Source of the DNA: a bacterium
GTDB lineage: Bacteria > Bacillota_I > Bacilli_A > Acholeplasmatales > JAEDCM01
DNA: 7,815 nt
Reading direction: 5' to 3'
NCBI GenBank assembly: GCA_024695185.1
Contig: JAILIR010000101.1
Coordinates: 1-7,815 of the forward strand
Shown in pieces: positions 1 through 5,423 of the stretch. The notes under the pieces were generated by a model. That model did no database searches. It was given only the letters and a program-made list of their open reading frames with translations, and had not been told where the DNA came from. The position numbers and the translations under genes were made by a program. Positions within the stretch are counted from its first letter, which is position 1. Each line of letters begins with the position of its first letter.

Positions 1-179
1 TATATTTTGATAAGGATAATAATAGAGTAGGCTATGGTAGAGGTTATTATGATAGATACTTAAAAGATTATAAGGGTATAACTATAGGTGTAGGTTATGA
101 TTTTCAAGAAGTAGATAAAATAGATGTTAAACCAACGGATGTAAAACTTAATTACATCATTAAGGGGGTTATAAAATGA
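1..179 (+). CDS. 5-formyltetrahydrofolate cyclo-ligase, C-terminal fragment
   Basis: This is the last 58 codons of a gene whose start lies left of the window; the frame runs from base 3 to the TGA at 177-179. The family (MTHFS, YgfA/YqgN type) converts 5-formyl-THF to 5,10-methenyl-THF using ATP in cytosolic one-carbon metabolism. The fragment shows the family's glycine-rich C-terminal signature, GYGRGYYDRYL, followed by a GITIGVGYDFQ strand and a VKPTDVKLNYII tail, which matches the usual end of these proteins. The N-terminal half, with part of the ATP and folate sites, cannot be seen. The stop codon overlaps the start of ispDF (ATGA, 176-179), so the two genes are very probably co-transcribed and translationally coupled. 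The family call rests on the motif and the C-terminal pattern only. Confidence 0.85.
   Translation, partial: YFDKDNNRVGYGRGYYDRYLKDYKGITIGVGYDFQEVDKIDVKPTDVKLNYIIKGVIK
162..168 (+). promoter_or_regulatory. Shine-Dalgarno site of ispDF
   Basis: AAGGGGG lies 7 bases before the ATG at 176, inside the end of the upstream gene. It supports the ATG at 176 as the start and independent ribosome loading in addition to ATGA coupling. Confidence 0.7.
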
Positions 180-1225
180 AAGCTGTAATATTACTTGCAG
201 GTGGTAAAGGTGTTAGATTTAATGCTGGATACAATAAATTATTATATGAAATTAATAATAAAAAGATTTATGAATATAGCTTAGATGCCTTTAAGGGATA
301 TAAAATATATTTTGTATCTGATGATATTTTCCCTAAAGATGTAATTCAAGTAAAAGCCGGAGCTACGCGCTTTTTAAGTGTTTATAATGCGCTACAAGTT
401 GTTAAAGAGGATTATGTATTAATACATGATTGTGCTAGATATAATATTAAAAAAAGTGTGATTGATAAGTGTTACACTTATGATTTATTCTATGTAGGTG
501 TAAAACCTATTGATACTATTAGAACAGGTAATATTACCTTAAATAGAGATGAGCTAATTGTTGCTCAAACACCTCAAGGTGGTAAAACAAAAATACTTAG
601 AGAAGCTTATGAATTAGCTTATAAGGATAACCTAACTAACTTCACTGATGATATATCAGTAGTAAATCATTATTTTGATATTGTCCCAAAAGTTATATTT
701 GGGGATTATGACAATATCAAAATCACAACAAAAGAAGATCTACCTAAAGAATATAGAATAGGGCACTCCTTTGATATACATAAGTTAGTAGAAAATAGAC
801 CTCTTGTATTAGGTGGAGTAAAGCTTGATTATAAGCTAGGCTTACTAGGACATTCTGATGGAGACTGTTTATTACATGCGATTAGTGAAGCAATTCTAGG
901 CGCATTATCTTTAGGCGACTTAGGAAAGTTTTATCCAGATACTGATCCTAAAACAGAAGGAATTGATTCTAAAGTAATATTAAAAGATATTTACAATAAA
1001 ATGATTGATTTAGATTATGGAATCAATAATATCGATTGTATGATATATGCAGAAGAGCCCAAGATGGCGCCATATATTCTAGATATGAGAAAGACAATAT
1101 CAAATATTTTAAATATTGATATTGCGCTTGTAAGCATTAAAGCAACAACATTTGAAGGTCTAGGAGATATAGGCAATAAAAAAGCTATCGCAAGTGATGC
1201 GACAATTCTCTTAGAAAAGAGATAG
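176..1225 (+). CDS. ispDF: Bifunctional IspD/IspF (MEP cytidylyltransferase / MECDP synthase)
   Basis: This 349-residue fusion catalyses two non-consecutive steps of the cytosolic MEP isoprenoid pathway: MEP to CDP-ME (IspD), and CDP-ME 2-phosphate to the 2,4-cyclodiphosphate (IspF). The IspD domain spans about 1-189. It has the nucleotide-binding loop LLAGGKGVRF (R14), K21, HDCAR (84-88), R124, QTPQ (131-134) and NIKITTKEDL (180-189, K182). The IspF domain spans about 193-349. It has the metal ligands D200 and H202 in FDIH and H226 in GHSDGD, then GDLGKFYPDTDP (248-258), PKMAP (295-299) and KATTFEGLG (322-330). IspD is short, about 190 residues against the usual 225-235; much of the loss lies around residues 40-58, between SLDAF and the conserved AGATR segment. 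There is almost no linker: IspF begins three residues after the last IspD motif. The usual PK of the IspD loop is NK here. All key residues I can place are present, so both activities are likely. Confidence 0.93.
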   Translation: MKAVILLAGGKGVRFNAGYNKLLYEINNKKIYEYSLDAFKGYKIYFVSDDIFPKDVIQVKAGATRFLSVYNALQVVKEDYVLIHDCARYNIKKSVIDKCYTYDLFYVGVKPIDTIRTGNITLNRDELIVAQTPQGGKTKILREAYELAYKDNLTNFTDDISVVNHYFDIVPKVIFGDYDNIKITTKEDLPKEYRIGHSFDIHKLVENRPLVLGGVKLDYKLGLLGHSDGDCLLHAISEAILGALSLGDLGKFYPDTDPKTEGIDSKVILKDIYNKMIDLDYGINNIDCMIYAEEPKMAPYILDMRKTISNILNIDIALVSIKATTFEGLGDIGNKKAIASDATILLEKR

Positions 1226-1275
1226 AATTAATAAAAACGCTTTAATAATTATTTTTGTATAAAAAATATATTTTT

Positions 1276-1286
1276 TATGATACAAT
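1276..1286 (+). promoter_or_regulatory. Promoter for yutD-nfu-pgi (extended -10)
   Basis: The extended -10 element TG-A-TACAAT occupies 1278-1286, inside TATGATACAAT. A possible -35, TTGTAT, lies at 1255-1260, 20 bases upstream of TACAAT or 15 upstream of the alternative TATGAT. The extended -10 would relax the need for a good -35. The predicted transcript start is near 1293, giving a leader of only about 13 bases before the ATG at 1306. A 20-base perfect palindrome made only of A and T fills 1259-1278, between the putative -35 and -10. The same TATGATA(C/A)AATA pattern recurs at 4667-4677. Confidence 0.6.
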
Positions 1287-1295
1287 AAGAAACGT

Positions 1296-1300
1296 GGTGA
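1296..1300 (+). promoter_or_regulatory. Shine-Dalgarno site that decides the yutD start
   Basis: GGTGA lies 5 bases before the ATG at 1306. The longer reading from TTG at 1255 has no ribosome-binding site, and that TTG falls in the putative -35 box, so 1306 is the better start. Confidence 0.6.
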
Positions 1301-1305
1301 ATAAT

Positions 1306-1581
1306 ATGGTAGTAGAAACTAAATTTGGAACCTATGAAATAATTAAAAATGTTAAGGATGCCTTTGATATAGCAAAGTTTGAAGAACGCTATATAGAAGA
1401 ATGCTTCGATAGATATGAAGTATTAGTTGGTGATGTATCAAGTGGTATATTACGAATCAAAGGTTTTAATGCCAATGATAAAGAAAATGATGTAAGATTT
1501 ATTCCTGATTATTTATCTGAATCATGTGCTTTTGGATGTCCTTATTACATTTTACAGAGATTAAAGAAAGGCAAAGTGTAG
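1306..1581 (+). CDS. yutD: YutD family protein (DUF1027)
   Basis: This is a 91-residue cytosolic protein of the YutD/DUF1027 family, which is widespread in Bacilli and has no firmly assigned biochemical role that I know of. The family pattern is clear: an N-terminal VETKFGTYEIIKNVKDAF segment, a central YEVLVGDVSSGILRIKGF segment (38-54), and a C-terminal ESCAFGCPYYILQR segment (72-85) with two cysteines, C74 and C78. There is no signal peptide or membrane segment. I start it at ATG 1306 rather than at an in-frame TTG 51 bases earlier, because the ATG has a Shine-Dalgarno site and the TTG lies within the promoter. It is the first gene after the promoter and stops 4 bases before nfu. A Nfu-like gene (yutI) lies in the same neighbourhood as yutD in Bacillus subtilis, so the association may be old. 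The C(x)3C pair and this company hint at a link to metal or Fe-S handling, but that is inference. Confidence 0.85.
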   Translation: MVVETKFGTYEIIKNVKDAFDIAKFEERYIEECFDRYEVLVGDVSSGILRIKGFNANDKENDVRFIPDYLSESCAFGCPYYILQRLKKGKV

Positions 1582-1585
1582 TTTT

Positions 1586-1837
1586 ATGAATACAGAAGAA
1601 CAAGTAATTGATGTTATTAATAGAATTAGACCATACTTAAATAGTGATGGTGGAGATGTTGAATTCGTAAAATTCGAAAATGGTATAGTCTATGTAAGAT
1701 TAGTTGGAGCTTGCGCAGGATGTGCTATGCAAGATGCAACTTTAAAGGATGGACTAGAAGCATTACTTTTAGAAGAAGTTCCAGGAGTAATTGAAGTAGT
1801 TAATGTTTCAGAAGAAATTTCTGATGAAAATAAATAA
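1586..1837 (+). CDS. NifU-like Fe-S scaffold protein (Nfu-type, single domain)
   Basis: This is an 83-residue stand-alone Nfu domain, the C-terminal NifU module. Such proteins bind a [4Fe-4S] cluster at a CxxC motif, usually as a dimer, and pass it to client enzymes in the cytosol. The sequence shows the hallmark DGGDVEFV (21-28), then [23 protein letters not shown] with the cluster cysteines C43 and C46, and the closing [11 protein letters not shown] stretch. The length matches the small Firmicutes forms (YutI type), which lack A-type or NifU N-terminal domains. The ATG comes 4 bases after the yutD stop and has only a poor Shine-Dalgarno match (AAAGG at 1567-1571, too far upstream), so translation probably depends on ribosomes finishing yutD. 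The PurF-family protein two genes downstream has candidate Fe-S ligands and could be a client, but that is a guess. Confidence 0.92.
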   Translation: MNTEEQVIDVINRIRPYLNSDGGDVEFVKFENGIVYVRLVGACAGCAMQDATLKDGLEALLLEEVPGVIEVVNVSEEISDENK

Positions 1838-1851
1838 AGGAGAAAAAGAAT

Positions 1852-3174
1852 ATGAAAAAAATGACTTTAGATTTAAAAAACATTTCTAAATTTGTATCTG
1901 AAAAAGAATTCGATGCTGAATTAAAGCATGCAGAAACTGCATTCAATGTATTAGCATCTAAAACTGGTGCAGGTAATGATTTCTTAGGATGGTTAGATTG
2001 GCCTCTAAACTATGATAAAGAAGAATTCGAAAGAATCAAGAAGGCTGCTGAAAAGATTAGAAAGCAATCACAAGTACTAATCGTTATTGGTATTGGTGGA
2101 TCTTACCTAGGAGCTAGAGCTGCTATTTCTATGTTAGAAAAAGCATTTGGCAAAGACGATCTAGAAATCGTATTCTGCGGAAACAATATTTCAAGCAAAT
2201 ACACTTATGACTTAATTGAATACATCAAGGATAAAGATTTCTCAATTAATGTTATTTCTAAGAGTGGTACAACTACAGAACCAGCTATCGCATTTAGAAT
2301 CTTCAAGAAGATTTGTGAAGAAAGATACGGTGAAGGTGCAAAAGATAGAATCTTTGCTACTACAGATAAGGCTAGAGGAGCTTTAAAGAAGCTTGCTACT
2401 GAAAAAGGCTATGAAACATTCGTAGTACCTGATGATATCGGTGGTAGATTCTCTGTTACTACAGCTGTAGGTTTACTACCTATTGCTTGTGCAGGTATTT
2501 CCATTGATGAATTAATGAAGGGTGCTAATGATGCATATAAAGATTTAAAGAATTTCTCTAAAGATAATGATGCTGTTAGATATGCTCTATCAAGATACTT
2601 ATTATACAAGAAGGGTTATAAAGTAGAAATGCTTATTAACTATGAACCAGCATTCTTCTATTTCGCAGAATGGTGGAAACAATTATTTGGTGAATCAGAA
2701 GGTAAAGATAACAAGGGTATCCTACCTACTAGTGCATCATTCTCTACAGATCTTCACTCACTTGGTCAATATATCCAAGAAGGTGAAAGAATGTTATTTG
2801 AAACAGTACTTAACTTAGAAACTCCACTTGAGGATATTACAATTGAAGCTGATGATGCTAACCTTGATGGACTTAACTATTTAGCTGGAAAGACTATTAG
2901 TTATGTAAATCATAATGCATATGTAGCTACAGTTTTAGCTCATGTTGATGGAGGAGTTCCAAATATCGCAATCAATGTTCCTGAATTATCAGGCTACATG
3001 TTTGGATATCTATCATATTTCTTCTTCAAGTCATGTGGAATTAGCGCATACTTAATTGATGTTAATCCATTCAACCAACCAGGTGTTGAAGCATACAAGA
3101 AGAACATGTTTGCCCTACTAGGTAAACCTGGATATGAAGAATTAAGAAAAGAAATCGACAAGAAGTTAAAATAG
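1852..3174 (+). CDS. pgi: Glucose-6-phosphate isomerase
   Basis: This is a 440-residue cytosolic enzyme interconverting glucose-6-phosphate and fructose-6-phosphate at the start of glycolysis. Its length fits the compact Bacilli form (about 450 residues) rather than the roughly 550-residue enterobacterial one. Visible motifs are the phosphate-binding [12 protein letters not shown] (80-91) and SKSGTTTEP (136-144), GGRFS (197-201), and ESEGK (281-285) carrying the likely catalytic glutamate E281. The ring-opening histidine is H302 in DLHSLGQ, and the terminal GVEAYKKNM segment (411-419) holds active-site K416. The site is complete. AAGGAG at 1837-1842 supports ATG 1852; M4 is a less likely start. 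The gene uses TTC, ATC and TAC codons more than ispDF does, a sign of high expression. It is third in the group starting near 1293 and is followed after 9 bases by a hairpin. Confidence 0.97.
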   Translation: MKKMTLDLKNISKFVSEKEFDAELKHAETAFNVLASKTGAGNDFLGWLDWPLNYDKEEFERIKKAAEKIRKQSQVLIVIGIGGSYLGARAAISMLEKAFGKDDLEIVFCGNNISSKYTYDLIEYIKDKDFSINVISKSGTTTEPAIAFRIFKKICEERYGEGAKDRIFATTDKARGALKKLATEKGYETFVVPDDIGGRFSVTTAVGLLPIACAGISIDELMKGANDAYKDLKNFSKDNDAVRYALSRYLLYKKGYKVEMLINYEPAFFYFAEWWKQLFGESEGKDNKGILPTSASFSTDLHSLGQYIQEGERMLFETVLNLETPLEDITIEADDANLDGLNYLAGKTISYVNHNAYVATVLAHVDGGVPNIAINVPELSGYMFGYLSYFFFKSCGISAYLIDVNPFNQPGVEAYKKNMFALLGKPGYEELRKEIDKKLK

Positions 3175-3183
3175 TAAATAAAT

Positions 3184-3207
3184 AAAAGCACACCAACCTG
3201 TGCTTTT
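3184..3207 (+). terminator. Hairpin after pgi, terminator or partial terminator
   Basis: A 9-pair stem is formed by AAAAGCACA (3184-3192) and TGTGCTTTT (3199-3207) around a 6-base CCAACC loop. The A-run and T-run flanks make it look like a small, possibly bidirectional intrinsic terminator. The T-run is only four bases and is part of the stem, so termination may be incomplete. The hairpin ends 9 bases before the Shine-Dalgarno site of the next gene, leaving no room for a promoter between them. Confidence 0.6.
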
Positions 3208-3216
3208 AAGCATTTT

Positions 3217-3222
3217 AGGAGG
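3217..3222 (+). promoter_or_regulatory. Shine-Dalgarno site of the PurF-like gene
   Basis: AGGAGG lies 8 bases before ATG 3231, a near-ideal site. It fixes MGGFFG as the N terminus and so rules out an upstream propeptide or a cysteine-bearing extension. Confidence 0.8.
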
Positions 3223-3230
3223 ATATTTAT

Positions 3231-4634
3231 ATGGGTGGATTTTTTGGTGTAGCTTCTAAATCAGATTGTATATTTGACCTATTCTTTGGTGTAGATTATC
3301 ATTCTCATTTAGGAACTAAACGTGGTGGTATGGCTGTATATAGCCCTGAACTAGGATTTAATAGGCAAATTCATAATATTGAAAACTCACCATTTAGAAC
3401 AAAGTTTGAAAAAGAAGTTCTAACAATGAAAGGTAACTTTGGTATTGGTTGTATTTCTGATACAGAACCACAACCACTAATTGTTAGAAGTCATCATGGA
3501 ACTTTTGCTATTACTACAGTTGGTAAAATTAATAATATCGATAAGATTGTTGATAAGATTTTTATTAAAAATCATTCACATTTCTTAGAAACTAGTAGTG
3601 GAATTAATGCTACAGAATTAATCGCAGCCTTAATTAACCAAAAGGATAATTTAATTGAAGGTATTCGTTATGCACAAAAGGTAATAGATGGCTCTATTAC
3701 AATGTTATTAATGAATGAAAAGGGTATTTATGCGGCTAGAGATAGATTTGGTAGAACACCACTAGTAGTAGGTAAAAAGGAAGATTCATGCTGTGTTGCT
3801 TTTGAAGAATTCTCATATTTAAACTTAGGTTATAGTGACTTAAAGGAACTAGGACCAGGTGAAATAGATATTATTACTCCAGATGGCGCAAAGATGCTTG
3901 CGGCTCCAGGAGATAAGCTTAGAATTTGTTCATTCTTATGGGTATATTATGGATATCCATCAAGTAAATATGAAGGACAAGCTGTTGAAAAGGTTAGATA
4001 TAACTGTGGTAAGCATATAGCTATGCGTGATAATGTAAAGCCTGACATTGTCGCAGGTGTTCCTGATTCAGGTATAGGGCATGCTATTGGTTACTCTAAT
4101 GAAAGTCATATTCCATATGCTAGACCATTTGTTAAGTATACTCCAACTTGGCCAAGAAGCTTTATGCCAACTATCCAAGAAAAGAGAAATTTAATCGCTA
4201 AGATGAAATTAATCCCAATCCGTCAAATTATTGAAGGTAAAAATATCCTATTAATTGATGATTCAATTGTTCGTGGTACTCAAATGAGAGAAACTACTGA
4301 ATATTTATATAGTGCAGGAGCAAAGGATGTACATGTTAGAAGTGCATGTCCACCTATTCTATATGCTTGTAAGTATTTAAACTTCTCACGTTCAACTTCT
4401 GATATGGATTTAATCGCTAGACGTGTAATAGCTAAAAGAGAAGGAACAGATTCTTTAGAAATCGTTAAAGAATACTTAGATCCAGATAGTGTTAAATATA
4501 ATGAAATGGTTGAAGAAATAAGAGCTCAACTTAACTTCACAACACTTAGATACAATAGAATCGATGATTTAATTGAATCTATTGGTATTGATGAATGTAA
4601 GATTTGTACTTATTGCTTCAATGGTAAAGAATAG
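3231..4634 (+). CDS. PurF-family amidophosphoribosyltransferase homologue with a degenerate glutaminase domain
   Basis: This 467-residue protein has the two-domain PurF layout: an Ntn-type glutaminase domain (about 1-225) and a type I phosphoribosyltransferase domain (about 230-445). Classical PurF makes phosphoribosylamine from PRPP and glutamine. The PRTase half looks intact: VPDSGIGHAIGY (277-288), the RSFMPTIQEKR flap region (309-319) and the PRPP loop LLIDDSIVRGT (340-350). Candidate Fe-S ligands of the Bacillus PurF type are C233, C380, C459 and C462, with an extra C456. The glutaminase half keeps its fold motifs but not its chemistry. The N terminus is MGGFFG where PurF exposes a cysteine. 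The RYST arginine is replaced by GCISDTEPQP (73-82), the NG oxyanion pair by VG (97-98), and the DTE aspartate by NATE (126-129). It is therefore probably ammonia-dependent, or has another role. Automatic annotation would call it amidophosphoribosyltransferase; I leave out the symbol purF because the classical reaction is doubtful. No other purine genes are in view. Confidence 0.85.
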   Translation: MGGFFGVASKSDCIFDLFFGVDYHSHLGTKRGGMAVYSPELGFNRQIHNIENSPFRTKFEKEVLTMKGNFGIGCISDTEPQPLIVRSHHGTFAITTVGKINNIDKIVDKIFIKNHSHFLETSSGINATELIAALINQKDNLIEGIRYAQKVIDGSITMLLMNEKGIYAARDRFGRTPLVVGKKEDSCCVAFEEFSYLNLGYSDLKELGPGEIDIITPDGAKMLAAPGDKLRICSFLWVYYGYPSSKYEGQAVEKVRYNCGKHIAMRDNVKPDIVAGVPDSGIGHAIGYSNESHIPYARPFVKYTPTWPRSFMPTIQEKRNLIAKMKLIPIRQIIEGKNILLIDDSIVRGTQMRETTEYLYSAGAKDVHVRSACPPILYACKYLNFSRSTSDMDLIARRVIAKREGTDSLEIVKEYLDPDSVKYNEMVEEIRAQLNFTTLRYNRIDDLIESIGIDECKICTYCFNGKE

Positions 4635-4660
4635 ACTAGAAATTTCTAGTCTTTTTCTTT
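4634..4660 (+). terminator. Intrinsic terminator after the PurF-like gene
   Basis: A perfect 18-base palindrome at 4634-4651 folds as GACTAGA / TCTAGTC with an AATT loop. It is followed by TTTTTCTTT (4652-4660), a good U-tract. The stem begins at the last base of the TAG stop codon. Confidence 0.85.
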
Positions 4661-4666
4661 ATATAT

Positions 4667-4677
4667 ATGATAAAATA
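4667..4677 (+). promoter_or_regulatory. Promoter for the methyltransferase-aminopeptidase-transglutaminase group
   Basis: The extended -10 TG-A-TAAAAT lies at 4668-4676 within ATATATATGATAAAATAG. No convincing -35 is seen; at normal spacing it would fall in the terminator stem and T-tract. The predicted transcript start near 4683 leaves a leader of about 14 bases before ATG 4697. The element closely matches the promoter at 1276-1286. Confidence 0.6.
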
Positions 4678-4683
4678 GATAGT

Positions 4684-4689
4684 GGAGTG
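4684..4689 (+). promoter_or_regulatory. Shine-Dalgarno site that decides the methyltransferase start
   Basis: GGAGTG lies 7 bases before ATG 4697. An in-frame GTG at 4682 would add five residues, but it lies at the predicted transcript start with no ribosome-binding site, so ATG 4697 is preferred. Confidence 0.7.
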
Positions 4690-4696
4690 TGATTTT

Positions 4697-5389
4697 ATGA
4701 TTAATTCAGTACAAAATGAAAAAATTAAAAATTATGCTAAACTAAATGAAAAGAAATATAGAGATGAAACTAATATGTTCATTGTTGAAGGACTTCATTT
4801 AGTAGAAGAAGCAAAAGCCTATGGTATAGTTAAAGAAGTTATCACAACTAATCCTAATATTTATGGTACTTTAGTAAGTGAAGAAGTAATGAAAAAACTT
4901 ACTAATCAAAAAAGTGTTGTAGAAGCTTGTGCTATATGTGAAAAGCTTAATAAAAAAGAAATAACTAATAAAATATTAATACTTGATACTATTCAAGATC
5001 CAGGTAACATTGGTACTTTAATTAGAAGCGCAGTAGCTTTTGGTTTTGATACTATTGTTATGGAAGCTTGCGCTGATATTTATTCATCAAAGGTACTTCG
5101 TGCTACACAAGGCGCTATATTTAAATTAAACATTATAAATACAAATATAGTTGAGTTTATAAAGAGCTTAAAAGAGTATAAAGTATATGGTACATCACTA
5201 AAGAACGGAATACCTTTAAAACAAATTGAAAAATCCGATAAATTAGCCATTATCTTAGGTAATGAGGGTAATGGAGTTAGAAATGAAATATTAGATATTA
5301 CAGACAAAAATATCTTTATTGAAATAACTAATATGGAAAGCTTAAATGTTGCTGTTGCAGGTGCCATATTAATGTATGAATTAAAATAA
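4697..5389 (+). CDS. TrmH/SpoU-family RNA 2'-O-ribose methyltransferase
   Basis: This 230-residue SPOUT enzyme uses S-adenosylmethionine to methylate ribose 2'-OH groups in rRNA or tRNA. An N-terminal substrate-binding domain (about 1-88) contains the typical RDETNMFIVEGLHLVEEA stretch (22-39). The catalytic domain has all three SpoU motifs: motif 1 DPGNIGTLIRSAVAFG (101-116, with N104 and R110), motif 2 IILGNEGNGV (185-194, with E190), and motif 3 MESLNVAVAGAILMYE (213-228, with S215 and N217). The knot and SAM site therefore look complete. Size and layout resemble Bacillus YsgA, a 23S rRNA methyltransferase, and the wider RlmB/TsnR group. The target nucleotide cannot be read from the sequence. 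It is the first gene after the promoter at 4667-4677; the next gene follows after 34 bases. Confidence 0.9.
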   Translation: MINSVQNEKIKNYAKLNEKKYRDETNMFIVEGLHLVEEAKAYGIVKEVITTNPNIYGTLVSEEVMKKLTNQKSVVEACAICEKLNKKEITNKILILDTIQDPGNIGTLIRSAVAFGFDTIVMEACADIYSSKVLRATQGAIFKLNIINTNIVEFIKSLKEYKVYGTSLKNGIPLKQIEKSDKLAIILGNEGNGVRNEILDITDKNIFIEITNMESLNVAVAGAILMYELK

Positions 5390-5410
5390 ATGTGTTATTA
5401 TTAAATGATT

Positions 5411-5416
5411 AAGGAG
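5411..5416 (+). promoter_or_regulatory. Shine-Dalgarno site of the M18 aminopeptidase
   Basis: AAGGAG lies 7 bases before ATG 5424. The rest of the 34-base gap from 5390 shows no terminator or promoter, so the two genes are probably co-transcribed. Confidence 0.7.
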
Positions 5417-5423
5417 TGATTAT

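Noticed and set aside
1207..1222. Hairpin TCTCTT-AGAA-AAGAGA at the end of ispDF as a terminator
   Set aside because: It has only six pairs, lies inside the coding region and has no following T-tract. No clear terminator for the ispDF transcript was found.
1255..1305. Longer yutD start at TTG 1255, adding 17 residues
   Set aside because: It has no Shine-Dalgarno site, overlaps the promoter elements, and the added residues are not part of the YutD family pattern; ATG 1306 has GGTGA 5 bases upstream.
2409..2609. Minus-strand open frame inside pgi
   Set aside because: It is a shadow of pgi, with no ribosome-binding site and no recognisable family.
2994..3191. Minus-strand open frame over the pgi 3' end
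   Set aside because: It is antisense to conserved PGI motifs, begins in the hairpin region and has no family features.
3175..3230. Purine riboswitch or PurR-type operator before the PurF-like gene
   Set aside because: The gap is only 56 bases and holds just the hairpin and the ribosome-binding site; no conserved riboswitch core is present.
4682..4696. GTG 4682 as start of the methyltransferase
   Set aside because: It lies at the predicted transcript start with no ribosome-binding site; ATG 4697 has GGAGTG at correct spacing.
5080..5367. Minus-strand open frame of 95 codons inside the methyltransferase gene
   Set aside because: It is antisense to SpoU motifs 1-3; the serine- and isoleucine-rich product is typical of a shadow frame.
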